Of a stretch of 64,000 bases of DNA, positions 37,240 through 46,551 are shown piece by piece. The stretch spans positions 1 through 64,000 of the forward strand of contig NZ_AKJZ01000032.1 in NCBI RefSeq assembly GCF_000282055.1, given 5' to 3'. The translations under genes and the position numbers were made by a program. Numbering within the stretch: position 1 is the stretch's first letter; the number at the start of each line of letters is the position of its first letter. The stretch is from Flavobacterium sp. CF136. Its GTDB lineage: Bacteria; Bacteroidota; Bacteroidia; Flavobacteriales; Flavobacteriaceae. Under the pieces are notes generated by a model. The model worked only from the letters and a program-made list of their open reading frames with translations. It did no database searches and was not told the origin of the DNA.

Positions 37240-38769
37240 CTATTCCCACTCAATTGTTGCAGGTGGTTTTGAACTTATATCGTAAACCACACGATTTACG
37301 CCTTTTACTTTATTAATAATATCATTTGACACTTTCATTAAGAAGTCATAAGGTAAATGAACCCAATCAGCAGTCATACCGTCGGTAGATTCTACAGCTC
37401 TAAGTGCTACTACTTTTTCGTATGTACGCTCATCGCCCATTACACCAACAGAGTTTACAGGAAGCAAAATTGCTCCGGCCTGCCAAACTTTATCATACAA
37501 TCCCCAGGATTTTAATCCTTCAATAAATACCGAATCAACATCTTGTAAAATCTGAACTTTCTCAGGAGTAATATCCCCTAAAATTCTGATGGATAATCCT
37601 GGTCCCGGAAAAGGGTGTCTTCCTAATAATTCAGGGTCTATTCCTAAAGTAGCTCCAACTCTTCTTACTTCGTCTTTGAAAAGCATTCTAAGCGGTTCTA
37701 CAATTTTTAATTTCATATAATCCGGCAATCCACCCACATTATGATGAGATTTAATTGTTGCCGATGGCCCTTTTACAGAAACCGACTCGATTACGTCAGG
37801 GTAAATTGTTCCCTGAGCAAGCCATTTTACATCTTCGATCAAGTGTGATTCATCATCAAAAACTTCAATAAATACACGTCCAATCGTTTTACGTTTGGTT
37901 TCAGGATCACTGATTCCGGCTAATTCACCCAGAAAACGATCTCCGGCGTCTACTCCTTTTACGTTCAATCCCATTCCTTTGTATTGATCTAACACATTTT
38001 GGAATTCATTTTTACGAAGCAAACCGTTATTTACGAAAATGCAGTATAAGTTTTTACCAATTGCCTGGTGCAATAAAACTGCTGCTACAGTAGAATCTAC
38101 TCCGCCGGAAAGTCCTAAAACTACTTTATCATTACCTAATTTCTCTTTTAATTCTCCCACCATTTCTTCTACGAAAGCATTTGGTGTAAAGTTTTGAGGA
38201 ACTTCTGCAATATTTACTAAAAAGTTTTCCAGCATTTTTGATCCATCAGTAGAATGGAAAACTTCCGGGTGATATTGAATAGCATAAGTGGTTTCGCCTT
38301 CAATTTTGTAAGCTGCATATTCTACGTCATGTGTGCTGGCTAATTTCACCGCATTTGTTGGCAAAGCTTTAATACTATCACTGTGGCTCATCCAAACCTG
38401 GCTGTTTTCTGAAACTCCTTTAAAGAAAACTTCATTCTCTTTAATATAAGATAAATTAGCCCTGCCATATTCTCTGGTGTTCGAAGCGGCTACTTCACCT
38501 CCACTAAAATGAGCTAAATATTGTGCTCCGTAACAAACTGCCAACATTGGAAGCTTGCCCCGAATTTGAGATAAATCAGGATGTGGAGCGTCTTCTGCAC
38601 GAACAGAAAATGGGCTTCCTCCTAAAATTACGGCTTTATAAGGTGATAAATCACTAGGAAAGTGATTGTAAGGGAAAATTTCGCAGAATATATTTAATTC
38701 GCGAACTCTACGCGCAATAAGCTGTGTATATTGCGATCCGAAATCTAAAATAAGTACGTTGTGTTGCAT
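37240..38769 (-). CDS. guaA: GMP synthase (glutamine-hydrolysing)
   Basis: This 509-residue enzyme converts XMP to GMP using ATP and glutamine. The N-terminal class I amidotransferase has nucleophile Cys79 ([10 protein letters not shown]) with His167 and Glu169 (IQYHPEVFH). The ATP-pyrophosphatase has the P-loop LSGGVDST at 220-227, followed by the GMP synthase dimerisation domain. The start is ATG 38769; two codons earlier is a TTG that is less likely. A TATTTTTG sequence at 38780-38773 abuts the ATG: if it is a -7 box, the mRNA would be leaderless, but no matching -33 box is seen. Confidence 0.97.
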   Translation of the reverse strand: MQHNVLILDFGSQYTQLIARRVRELNIFCEIFPYNHFPSDLSPYKAVILGGSPFSVRAEDAPHPDLSQIRGKLPMLAVCYGAQYLAHFSGGEVAASNTREYGRANLSYIKENEVFFKGVSENSQVWMSHSDSIKALPTNAVKLASTHDVEYAAYKIEGETTYAIQYHPEVFHSTDGSKMLENFLVNIAEVPQNFTPNAFVEEMVGELKEKLGNDKVVLGLSGGVDSTVAAVLLHQAIGKNLYCIFVNNGLLRKNEFQNVLDQYKGMGLNVKGVDAGDRFLGELAGISDPETKRKTIGRVFIEVFDDESHLIEDVKWLAQGTIYPDVIESVSVKGPSATIKSHHNVGGLPDYMKLKIVEPLRMLFKDEVRRVGATLGIDPELLGRHPFPGPGLSIRILGDITPEKVQILQDVDSVFIEGLKSWGLYDKVWQAGAILLPVNSVGVMGDERTYEKVVALRAVESTDGMTADWVHLPYDFLMKVSNDIINKVKGVNRVVYDISSKPPATIEWE

Positions 38770-38845
38770 GCGCAAAAATACTTTTTATATTCGAATTTGA
38801 AAAATTGATTTTTGATTTTTTTTTCTTTAAAGATTCTATGATTCT

Positions 38846-38901
38846 AAGTCGCTAAGGTTCTGAGTTTTTTGATCCATAAAAATAAAAAGACTTAGTGACT
38901 T
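38846..38901. repeat. Inverted pair of an AAGTCRCTAAG unit
   Basis: AAGTCGCTAAG at 38846-38856 and its near-complement CTTAGTGACTT at 38891-38901 face each other. GGTTC/GAACC lies beside each. The surrounding intergenic DNA is otherwise simple and AT-rich. It looks like a dispersed flavobacterial repeat and could also form a hairpin. Confidence 0.45.
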
Positions 38902-38987
38902 TGAACCTGCATTAAAAATCAGGAATATTTTAATACATTTAGAAAATACTATAAAAAGAAATATTATTACTGATTAATCAATATGCC

Positions 38988-39443
38988 ATGAAAAAAATAA
39001 TCCAAAAAATATTGTTACACCTTACAATTATTCTTATTGTGACAATCTTTCCTGTTATTGTATATGAATTTATGGCAGATCATCAATATAATGATTTTGA
39101 ATTTATTGGCGGAATATCTTATTTTATTTATGCTTTTTATCTCATCCTTAAAATTAAAAACCGCCGGGCAAAAATTATTCTTTTAGGGATTTTTTGTGCA
39201 TTGTTAGCTTTCTTTACTGGAATAATTTTCATTGACATCAATGTATACATACTTCTTACATTACTAATAATAAACTTACTGTTTCAGACTTTTTTATTAA
39301 TTAAGAATCCAAAATCTAAAAATCGGGCAGTATGGATAGCCTATTTAATTAATTTTGCAATTACTGTAATGCTGTCGGTCTTTTTTTCTTTTATTTTGTT
39401 TCTTGCAATAGCTGCAAGCGCAATGCCTTCTAATCATTATTAA
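38988..39443 (+). CDS. Hypothetical four-helix membrane protein
   Basis: This 151-residue protein has four evenly spaced hydrophobic segments: about residues 9-29, 41-56 (weaker), 64-84 and 85-104, and one near 118-145. Short basic loops (KIKNRRAK, KNPKSKNR) suggest cytoplasmic turns by the positive-inside rule. No family, signal peptide or catalytic motif is recognised. It is an isolated rightward gene between two leftward ones, so it is probably transcribed alone. Confidence 0.65.
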   Translation: MKKIIQKILLHLTIILIVTIFPVIVYEFMADHQYNDFEFIGGISYFIYAFYLILKIKNRRAKIILLGIFCALLAFFTGIIFIDINVYILLTLLIINLLFQTFLLIKNPKSKNRAVWIAYLINFAITVMLSVFFSFILFLAIAASAMPSNHY

Positions 39444-39483
39444 ATTAGAAAATAAACAGAACCAAAATATTTCTTGAGATTTT

Positions 39484-40197
39484 TTATTCTTTCGTAACGA
39501 CAATCGAAGCTTTAAAACCAGCAGCAAGATTATTCCAATAATCGTTGGTAATTAATACCCCTTTGTCATCAAAAACCTGAATTTCGGCGGTATTACCTCC
39601 TAAAGATCCTATATTCAATGCTTCAAAATCTAACTTATTAAAACCGTCAGAGAGTATAATTTTTACCTGTTTAAAATTTACATCCAGGAATAACTGATCC
39701 TGAATTATTTTGTCATTTGAGGAAACCCTGACTAAATCACCATCGATTGCCCCAAAATCCCTAAACTTTACAATAAAATAGGCTGATTTAGTTTTAAAAT
39801 CACCTAATGAAATATTTTTCTTGACTAATTCCCCCCTTCCTTCTTTTAATCCCTCAGCTTTTAAGGCTTTGTCCAGATCTTTTTCCATTTTTGCCACATA
39901 ACGATCTCCTGGATTGGCGAAATCATTCTCTGTAGACATAGTAAACGTACTTTTTTGTTCCCCTATTTGAAATTTGGATTTTGGAGTAATGCTGGTATTA
40001 TCAAATACATTCGGCGTTTTAATATTTGGCATATCTGTTTTATCCGCCTGAGGGTCTTTGATTTCCGGAAGTGGTGTTTTTTTAGGTTTTGCACTAAACT
40101 TTGGGGCAGGAATAGACTTAAAACCAGAATTAAATTCGGTTTGGGCAGAAACTGTTAAAACAGTAAAAAACAATATGAAAAATAAAATATGCTTCAT
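39484..40197 (-). CDS. Secreted hypothetical protein
   Basis: This 237-residue protein has a signal peptide (MKHILFFILFFTVLTVSAQ). The frame opens 15 codons earlier, but ATG 40197 gives the signal peptide at the N-terminus. After cleavage comes a Pro/Lys-rich, probably disordered region (about residues 25-90), then a region with DRYVAKMEKDLDKALKAEG. A C-terminal beta-rich domain (about 130-237) contains NIGSLGGNTAEIQVFDDKGVLIT and VVTKE. The C-terminal domain looks conserved, but I do not know its family. It is a single gene, periplasmic or secreted. Confidence 0.7.
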   Translation of the reverse strand: MKHILFFILFFTVLTVSAQTEFNSGFKSIPAPKFSAKPKKTPLPEIKDPQADKTDMPNIKTPNVFDNTSITPKSKFQIGEQKSTFTMSTENDFANPGDRYVAKMEKDLDKALKAEGLKEGRGELVKKNISLGDFKTKSAYFIVKFRDFGAIDGDLVRVSSNDKIIQDQLFLDVNFKQVKIILSDGFNKLDFEALNIGSLGGNTAEIQVFDDKGVLITNDYWNNLAAGFKASIVVTKE

Positions 40198-40492
40198 TGA
40201 AAAAGTATTATCGAATCGGCTTTTAAATTTTATAAATAACATAACATCGCAAAAATAGCATAATTTAATTAGGCTCTACAACTTTAAGAGTTTTATAACA
40301 ATATATTAGGCTATTTTTTGGAATCAAAAAACCTGCCAAAAAAATGAGCCTAAATTAAAACCATTTACCCGACTAAAGAATCTTTAAACTTCCTTTTAAA
40401 ATATTATCTTAAAAGAAACCACATCATTTTGATAATTAGCAACTTATTCATAACTTCAATATTTTAACCCACTTTTACAAAATTTCAAAAAA

Positions 40493-41407
40493 ATGGATTA
40501 TATCGACTACTATAAAACATTGGAAATTACAAAATCTGCGACTGAAGCCGAAATAAAAAAAGCATATCGAAAATTAGCCCGGAAATATCATCCGGATTTA
40601 AATCCGAATGATAAAGAAGCGGAGAAAAAATTCAAAGAAATAAACGAAGCTAATGAAGTTTTGGGTAATCCGGAAAATCGTAAAAAATACGATAAATACG
40701 GAAAAGACTGGAAGCATGCTGATGAATTTGAAAAAGCGGGCTATAATCCGAATCAACAGCAACGGTCGGGACAACAAAGCGGTCGGGGTTTTTCAGATTT
40801 TTCCAGTGGTGATTTCTCAGAAAGTGATTTTTCTGATTTTTTCAATTCGATGTACGGTTCGGCAAGAAGCAGCAGAAGCCAATCAAAATACAGAGGACAG
40901 GATTTTAATGCTGAACTTGAACTGGATTTGGTATCTGCTTATACTACACACAAGCAGAACCTAACCGTAAATGGTAAAAATATCCGAATTACGATTCCTG
41001 CGGGTGTAGAAAACGGGCAGATTATAAAAATTCCCGGACATGGCGGTCCTGGTGTAAACGGTGGTCCGAATGGCGATTTATACATTACTTTCTTAATTGC
41101 AAATAATCCGGATTTTAAAAGAGAGGGCAATAATTTGTACGCTGAAATTAATCTTGATTTGTATACCGCAATTTTAGGCGGAGAAATTTATATAAACACT
41201 TTTGACGGAAAAGTAAAAATTAAGGTACCACCGGAAACACAGACCGGAACTAAAGTAAAATTAAAAGGAAAAGGTTTTCCTGTATACAAAAAAGAGAATC
41301 AATTTGGAGATTTATACGTTACTTATACTTTAAAAATTCCAACAAAATTATCAGTAAAAGAAAAAGAATTATTCGAAGAATTAGCTAAAATCAGAAATCA
41401 TGAGTAA
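40493..41407 (+). CDS. cbpA: CbpA-type J-domain co-chaperone
   Basis: This 304-residue DnaJ-like protein has a J domain at residues 1-68 with His33-Pro34-Asp35 (KYHPDLNP). A Gly/Ser/Phe-rich linker spans about 85-130. Two C-terminal substrate-binding beta-barrel domains span about 140-300 (FNAELELDL, IPAGVENGQIIKIPGHGG, GDLYITFLI, GDLYVTYTLKIP). The cysteine-rich zinc region of true DnaJ is absent, so it is the CbpA class. It stimulates DnaK ATPase and delivers clients. It overlaps by 8 bases the next gene, its modulator CbpM. Confidence 0.93.
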   Translation: MDYIDYYKTLEITKSATEAEIKKAYRKLARKYHPDLNPNDKEAEKKFKEINEANEVLGNPENRKKYDKYGKDWKHADEFEKAGYNPNQQQRSGQQSGRGFSDFSSGDFSESDFSDFFNSMYGSARSSRSQSKYRGQDFNAELELDLVSAYTTHKQNLTVNGKNIRITIPAGVENGQIIKIPGHGGPGVNGGPNGDLYITFLIANNPDFKREGNNLYAEINLDLYTAILGGEIYINTFDGKVKIKVPPETQTGTKVKLKGKGFPVYKKENQFGDLYVTYTLKIPTKLSVKEKELFEELAKIRNHE

Positions 41408-41711
41408 TAAAAATTTAATTCAGATAAGAGAATTTTGTTTGTATCACGAAATTGAAAATACCTTTATAACTGAACTGCATAATTATGGTTTGATTAAAAT
41501 TATTATTCAGGAAGAAGATGAGTATTTAGAACCTGAGCAATTGCCTGCTGTAGAAAAAATGATTCGCCTGCATTATGATCTTAAAATCAATCTGGAAGGA
41601 ATTGACGCTATTGCTCATTTATTAAACAGAATTGAACTTTTACAGCAGAATCTTATCGCTTCTCAAAACAAATTGCGTCTTTATGAAGAAAAAACAGAGG
41701 AACTGAATTGA
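41400..41711 (+). CDS. cbpM: Chaperone modulator CbpM
   Basis: This 103-residue MerR-HTH-like protein (IQIREFCLYHEIENTFITELHNYGLI) with a C-terminal coiled region (LLNRIELLQQNLIASQNKLRLYEEKTEE) matches CbpM, which binds the J domain of CbpA and blocks its action. The 8-base overlap with cbpA shows translational coupling and fixes the start. Length matches the family. Confidence 0.9.
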   Translation: MSNKNLIQIREFCLYHEIENTFITELHNYGLIKIIIQEEDEYLEPEQLPAVEKMIRLHYDLKINLEGIDAIAHLLNRIELLQQNLIASQNKLRLYEEKTEELN

Positions 41712-41867
41712 AATATGTACTTTCAAAATATCACAAAAAAGAATGATTTACAACATGATTTCAAACAAATTTACCTCTTTATGATTTGTATATTTTATAA
41801 ATTGCAGCAAATTAATTAACCCGAATTTTTTTTAGATTTATAAAAATAAATTCACAAAATATAAAAA

Positions 41868-42254
41868 ATGAAAAGAGAAAACATCTTAACAGGATCACCA
41901 TGGGAAGACAAAATGGGATATTGCCGTGCTGTACGAATTGGCAATATTATTGAGGTTTCTGGTACTGTGGCTATTGTTGATGGCGAAAAGGTAAAGGCCG
42001 ATGATGCTTATGCACAAACTTATAACATTTTAGAACGTATAGAAAAAGTACTGGAGGATTTAAACGTTGGAATGAAAGACGTAATCAGAACACGCATTTT
42101 TACTACTGACATCACTACTTTTGAAGAGGTTGCCAGAGCACATGCAGCCTTTTTTAAAGATGTAAAACCAACAACCGGTTTTTATGAAATCAGCAAATTA
42201 GTTGCTCCTGAATATTTAGTTGAAATTGAATTCACTGCCGTAGTACAGGAATAG
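41868..42254 (+). CDS. RidA/YjgF-family protein without the canonical arginine
   Basis: This 128-residue protein has the trimeric RidA fold (SGTVAIVDGE, AYAQTYNILERIEKVL, VIRTRIFTTDITTFEEVARAH, YLVEIEFTAVV). In RidA proper the imine substrate is gripped by an Arg in a PxRxxVEV motif. Here the corresponding segment is PTTGFYEISKLV, with Thr103 instead. It therefore belongs to a Rid subgroup not expected to deaminate 2-aminoacrylate, and its real substrate is unknown. It is a lone gene, followed by a long inverted repeat. Confidence 0.88.
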   Translation: MKRENILTGSPWEDKMGYCRAVRIGNIIEVSGTVAIVDGEKVKADDAYAQTYNILERIEKVLEDLNVGMKDVIRTRIFTTDITTFEEVARAHAAFFKDVKPTTGFYEISKLVAPEYLVEIEFTAVVQE

Positions 42255-42258
42255 TTTC

Positions 42259-42392
42259 TTTGCCACGAATTTCACAAATTATCTCTAATTATTTATTTTC
42301 AACAGATTAAAAATTAAGAGAATTCCCTCGAATTAAAAATTTTATAGTCAAGCCTTTTAAAATTCGTTTTTATTAGTGAAATTCGTGGCAAA
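42259..42392. repeat. 134-bp inverted-repeat element with GCCACGAATTTCAC ends
   Basis: TTTGCCACGAATTTCAC (42259-42275) and GTGAAATTCGTGGCAAA (42376-42392) are perfect 17-base inverted repeats around about 100 AT-rich bases. There is no coding capacity inside. The core GCCACGAA also forms the terminator stem at 19215-19272. The form is MITE-like. It fills the intergenic space just before the CLC gene. Confidence 0.7.
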
Positions 42393-42401
42393 CTTATTTA
42401 A

Positions 42402-43634
42402 ATGAATTTTCAAAAACCTAAGGAAATACTGCTGACAATATTCAAATGGATTCTCATTTGTATTTTGACAGGGACTTTATCCGGATCTGCATCAGCATTT
42501 TTTTTAGTTTCTTTAGAATGGGTTACACAATTCAGGATTAACCATGACTGGATTATCTGGCTTTTGCCAATTGGTGGATTTCTTGTTGGTTTGAGTTATT
42601 ATTATTGGGGAGAATCTGTTGTAAAAGGCAATAACTTATTACTTGAAGAATACGAAAATCCGAAGAAAGTAATTCCGTTTAAAATGGCTCCTTTAGTTCT
42701 TTCAGGAACCTTACTCACACATTTATTTGGAGGTTCTGCCGGACGTGAAGGTACAGCCGTACAAATGGGGGGCGTAATTGCCGATCAATTCACAAAAATT
42801 TTCAATCTAGATAATTCCGAACGAAAAATTTTAATTATCCTCGGAATCAGTGCCGGTTTTGCATCCGTTTTTGGTACCCCTTTAGCTGGAGCTATTTTTG
42901 CTTTGGAAGTTTTGTATTTTAGTAAAATCAATTTCAAAAGTATTGTTTTATCTTTTCTAACCGCTTATGCAGCTTATTTTACAGTAGAATTCTGGCAGGT
43001 TAAACATACGCATTACAACATTCCTGACGTTCCTGAAATCAATCTGACAAACTTATTTTATACCATAATAATCAGTATTTTATTTGGTCTTGCTGCTTTA
43101 TTATTTTCCAGAAGCACACATTTTTGGAGTTCTCTTTTTTCAAACATTAAATATCCGCCATTACGTCCTTTTATTGGAGGGATTATTTTAGCCATTGCCA
43201 TTGCAGGTTTTGGACTTACAAAATTTTCGGGATTAGGTGTTCCGGTAATTGTAGATTCGTTTTCAAATACCAATCCCTGGTATGACTTTCTGCTTAAAAT
43301 TTTATTTACCGGATTTACTTTAGGAGCTGGTTTTAAAGGTGGTGAAGTAACACCTCTATTTTTTGTCGGAGCAACTTTAGGAAGCGCTTTATCAGTGATA
43401 GTTCCAATGCCAATTGCACTTTTGGCCGGAATGGGTTTTGTTGCCGTATTTTCCGGCGCAACACACACTCCTGTCGCCTGCACTATTATGGGAATGGAAT
43501 TATTTGGAATAACACCAGGGCTTTTTATCGCAATTGCTTGTAGTATTGCTTATTTTTCTTCAGGTTCTGTAGGTATTTATAAGTCTCAGATTGTAAAGGG
43601 TGCGAAATATAAATTGTATCAGAAATGGCTTTAA
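42402..43634 (+). CDS. CLC-type antiporter with fluoride-specific (CLC-F) motifs
   Basis: This 410-residue inner-membrane CLC protein has about ten helices. The gating glutamate is Glu116 in GSAGREGTAVQ. Two motifs of chloride CLCs are replaced: the GSGIP loop is VKGNNLLLEE (residues 74-83), and the GxFxP loop is KGGEVTPLFF (312-321). These forms, with GREGT, are those I know from the bacterial CLC-F branch, which exports fluoride in exchange for protons. I therefore prefer a fluoride/proton antiporter over a chloride channel. No fluoride riboswitch is visible upstream; the 147-base gap is a repeat element. Confidence 0.85.
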   Translation: MNFQKPKEILLTIFKWILICILTGTLSGSASAFFLVSLEWVTQFRINHDWIIWLLPIGGFLVGLSYYYWGESVVKGNNLLLEEYENPKKVIPFKMAPLVLSGTLLTHLFGGSAGREGTAVQMGGVIADQFTKIFNLDNSERKILIILGISAGFASVFGTPLAGAIFALEVLYFSKINFKSIVLSFLTAYAAYFTVEFWQVKHTHYNIPDVPEINLTNLFYTIIISILFGLAALLFSRSTHFWSSLFSNIKYPPLRPFIGGIILAIAIAGFGLTKFSGLGVPVIVDSFSNTNPWYDFLLKILFTGFTLGAGFKGGEVTPLFFVGATLGSALSVIVPMPIALLAGMGFVAVFSGATHTPVACTIMGMELFGITPGLFIAIACSIAYFSSGSVGIYKSQIVKGAKYKLYQKWL

Positions 43635-43667
43635 GTTAGTCACAGTCACAGTTTTTGGTCACAATCT

Positions 43668-43700
43668 GAACTGAAAACTGCAACCGAAAACTGACAACTA
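43668..43700. repeat. Short imperfect tandem repeat
   Basis: AACTGAAAACTG is followed directly by CAACCGAAAACTG and then ACAACT, after a preceding run AGTCACAGTCACAG. These short AACTGAAAACTG-like tandem units are intergenic and of unknown role. Confidence 0.4.
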
Positions 43701-43765
43701 ATAAAAGTGTGTTAATCTCTAAAATGATTTCAACTTTACATTAAAAAAATGTAAATTCGCACACT

Positions 43766-44770
43766 ATGAAAATACAAGATATTCAGGCGATACAATTATT
43801 ACTCGCAGCCCCAAAGAAAATCGCTATAATTCCACATAGAGGTCCTGATGGTGATGCTATGGGTTCTACGTTGGGTTTATACCACTTTTTATTAAAAAAT
43901 AATCATCAGCCAACAGTAATTGCCCCTAATGATTTTCCTGATTTTTTAGCATGGATGCCAGGTTCTGAATCTGTAAAAATATTTGAAAAAGATACTGAGA
44001 ACTGCACTAAAATATTAGAGGAAGCTGAAATAATATTCACACTTGATTTTAATGCTTTACATCGTACAGGAGAAATGGAGCATACTTTAGCCAAACTAAA
44101 AGCGCCATTTATTATGATTGATCATCATCAAAAACCTGATGATTATGCAGCCTATACGTACTCAGACACTTCGTTTGGATCGACTTGCGAAATGGTGTAT
44201 AACTTTATATCGTTTTTAGATAAAAAAGGAGATTTAGACAAAACAATTGCAACCTGCCTTTATACCGGAATATTGACAGATTCAGGATCCTTTCGTTTTC
44301 CAAAAACAACAGGAAATACGCATCGTATCGTTGCGAAATTGATTGATTTAGGTGCGGAAAACACAGAAATTCCGGTTTTATTATTTGATAATAGTTCCTA
44401 CAGTCGTTTGCAATTATTAGGTCGTGCGTTGCAGAATATGAAAGTTTTTGAAGAGCATAAAACATCGTATACTTCGCTTACACAAGACGAGTTGGATTCA
44501 TTTAATTACGTAAAAGGTGATACTGAAGGAATTGTAAATTATGGATTAAGCATAAAAGGTATTGTTTTTACTGCTATTTTTATTGAAAATAAAGACGAGA
44601 AAATCATCAAAATATCATTCCGTTCACAAGGCGGGTTTGATGTCAATCAATTTGCCAGAGATCATTTTAACGGTGGAGGCCATAGCAATGCTGCAGGTGG
44701 AAAATCGGAAACTTCAATGGAAGAAACTCTGAAAAAATTTGAAGATTTAGTAACTAAACTAAAAATATAA
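43766..44770 (+). CDS. nrnA: DHH-family nanoRNase/pAp phosphatase
   Basis: This 334-residue phosphoesterase degrades 2-5 nt RNA and dephosphorylates 3'-phosphoadenosine 5'-phosphate. Metal-binding motifs of the DHH domain are present: PHRGPDGDAMGST (about residues 23-35), LDFNALHR (about 93) and the DHH triad in MIDHHQKPDD (about 115). A C-terminal DHHA1 domain has GGGHSNAAGG. The length is normal. It lies 8 bases before gldI, on the same strand, so nrnA-gldI-foldases may be one operon. Confidence 0.93.
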   Translation: MKIQDIQAIQLLLAAPKKIAIIPHRGPDGDAMGSTLGLYHFLLKNNHQPTVIAPNDFPDFLAWMPGSESVKIFEKDTENCTKILEEAEIIFTLDFNALHRTGEMEHTLAKLKAPFIMIDHHQKPDDYAAYTYSDTSFGSTCEMVYNFISFLDKKGDLDKTIATCLYTGILTDSGSFRFPKTTGNTHRIVAKLIDLGAENTEIPVLLFDNSSYSRLQLLGRALQNMKVFEEHKTSYTSLTQDELDSFNYVKGDTEGIVNYGLSIKGIVFTAIFIENKDEKIIKISFRSQGGFDVNQFARDHFNGGGHSNAAGGKSETSMEETLKKFEDLVTKLKI

Positions 44771-44777
44771 CCAAACA

Positions 44778-45419
44778 ATGAATTACTTAAAAATAAGCAT
44801 TTACACGTTACTCTTTGCTGTTTTATTGGTAAGCTGTAAACATCATGAAGAAGCCAGAAGACCTATTTCAAGGGCGTCAGGCACTTTTATGAAAAAATCA
44901 GCTGACAGAAATAAAAAATTAGTAGCCAGCGAAGAAGATGTTATTAAAAAAATAATCAAAAGCAATCCGAAAATAAAATATTTCGCAACAAGAAAAGGAT
45001 ACTGGCTTTATTATGAAGAAAAAAACACAACCGATCTTTCAACACCTAAAAAAGGAGACATTGCTTATTACAGTTTAGAAGTTAAAGACATAGATGGTAA
45101 GATTATTTATTCAGAAGCAGAACTTGGTCCACAAACCTATCATGTTGACAAACAAGATATCATGATGGGATTGCGTGATGGTATCAAATTAATGCATAAA
45201 AATGAAATTGTAACCTTCTTATTCCCTTCGCATATCGCTTATGGATATCACGGAGACAATAAAAAAATTGGCACTAATGAATCCTTAATCTGTACTGTTA
45301 CACTTCGAAATTTTGTACCCGAAGAAGCTCCTAAAACACCGGAAACAGCCACACAAACCCTAAAACCAACAGTGCCAAAAGCAGCAGTTGAAACTAAAAA
45401 AGACACTTTAACCCCGTAA
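44778..45419 (+). CDS. gldI: GldI, gliding-motility FKBP-type peptidyl-prolyl isomerase lipoprotein
   Basis: This 213-residue lipoprotein has lipobox VLLVSC at Cys20. An FKBP domain spans about residues 80-180 (GDIAYYSLEVKDIDGKIIYSE, VDKQDIMMGLRDGIKLMHKNEIVTFLFPSHIAYGYHG), with a Pro/Thr-rich tail. Sequence and context match GldI of Flavobacterium, an outer-membrane-associated foldase needed for gliding and for the type IX secretion machinery. It is followed by two more foldases in the same direction (16 and 45 bases), so this is a periplasmic folding cluster. Confidence 0.93.
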   Translation: MNYLKISIYTLLFAVLLVSCKHHEEARRPISRASGTFMKKSADRNKKLVASEEDVIKKIIKSNPKIKYFATRKGYWLYYEEKNTTDLSTPKKGDIAYYSLEVKDIDGKIIYSEAELGPQTYHVDKQDIMMGLRDGIKLMHKNEIVTFLFPSHIAYGYHGDNKKIGTNESLICTVTLRNFVPEEAPKTPETATQTLKPTVPKAAVETKKDTLTP

Positions 45420-45435
45420 AAACAACATTAAAAAA

Positions 45436-46506
45436 ATGAAAAAAAGTATTTTATTATTACTATTAGCCATCTCATTTTATTCTTGCAAAGACGAGCACAG
45501 CAATTTGCCTGATGGTTTATATGCCGAAATTGAAACCAATAAAGGAAATATCATCGTTGAATTAGATTATAAAAAAGCTCCGGTCACCGTAGCCAATTTT
45601 GTAACCTTAGCCGAAGGTAAAAATGAATTTGTAACCGATGAAAACCTTAAAAGCAAGCCTTTTTTTGATGGATTAAAATTTCACAGAGTTATTGAAGACT
45701 TCATGATTCAGACAGGCGATCCGTTAGGAACGGGTTCAGGAGATACCGGATATAAATTTAAAGATGAAATTACCGATTTAAAATTTGACAAAGGCGGCGT
45801 TTTAGCAATGGCAAATAATGGTCCAGGTACAAACAGCAGCCAATTTTTTATTACCCATGTTGAAACTCCGTGGTTAGACGGAAAACATACTATTTTTGGT
45901 CATGTGGTAGAAAAAGGAATGGAAGTTGTAAATAAAGTTAAACAAGATGATCAGCTAATTTCTATAAAAATTATCAGAAATGGTGAAGCAGCTAAAAAGT
46001 TTGATGCTGTTAAAGTATTTCATGATTATTTTTCAGAAATAGCTAAAGAAAAAAGCAAATACGCAGGAGTTCAAAAAGAAAAAGTGGCTTATTATGCGTC
46101 TTTAAAATCAAAAGTTACAAAAACTGCTACCGGACTAGAATATATAATTACTGAAAAAGGAACTGGTAAAAAACCTGCAACAGGAACTCAAATATACATT
46201 CACTACGCAGGATTTTTAGAAGACGGAACTTTATTTGACACTAGTATTGCTGATGTTGCACAAGCTTTTGGAAAATTTGATCCAGCAAGGGCCGAAGCAA
46301 AAGGATATCAGCCTATTCCGTTTCAGGCAGGTCGTAAAGACGGTATGATCCCGGGATTTATTGAAGGAATCGAACAACTTTCTTTTGGAGATAAAGCAGT
46401 TCTTTTTATTCCGTCACATTTAGCATACGGACAAACGGGTGCAGGAAATGTTATTCCGCCAAATGCCAATATTATTTTCGAAATTCAATTATTAGAAAAG
46501 CCGTAA
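45436..46506 (+). CDS. Lipoprotein cyclophilin-FKBP fusion peptidyl-prolyl isomerase
   Basis: This 356-residue lipoprotein has lipobox FYSC at Cys17. A cyclophilin domain spans about residues 28-185 (FHRVIEDFMIQTGDP, GPGTNSSQFFITHVETPWLDGKHTIFG), and an FKBP domain spans about 235-355 (IYIHYAGFLEDGTLFDTS, GMIPGFIEGIEQL, LAYGQTG.GNVIPPNA). Both active-site cores look intact, so one chain has two prolyl-isomerase activities. Directly after gldI, it should act in the periplasm or at the inner face of the outer membrane. It is a paralogue of the next gene. Confidence 0.92.
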   Translation: MKKSILLLLLAISFYSCKDEHSNLPDGLYAEIETNKGNIIVELDYKKAPVTVANFVTLAEGKNEFVTDENLKSKPFFDGLKFHRVIEDFMIQTGDPLGTGSGDTGYKFKDEITDLKFDKGGVLAMANNGPGTNSSQFFITHVETPWLDGKHTIFGHVVEKGMEVVNKVKQDDQLISIKIIRNGEAAKKFDAVKVFHDYFSEIAKEKSKYAGVQKEKVAYYASLKSKVTKTATGLEYIITEKGTGKKPATGTQIYIHYAGFLEDGTLFDTSIADVAQAFGKFDPARAEAKGYQPIPFQAGRKDGMIPGFIEGIEQLSFGDKAVLFIPSHLAYGQTGAGNVIPPNANIIFEIQLLEKP

Positions 46507-46551
46507 TAACACCATTTTTAAACAATTATCATAGACATAAATCGAAATACA

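Noticed and set aside
42255-42401. Fluoride riboswitch upstream of the CLC-F-like gene
   Set aside because: The gap is filled by a 134-base inverted repeat, and no sequence like the conserved fluoride aptamer is visible.
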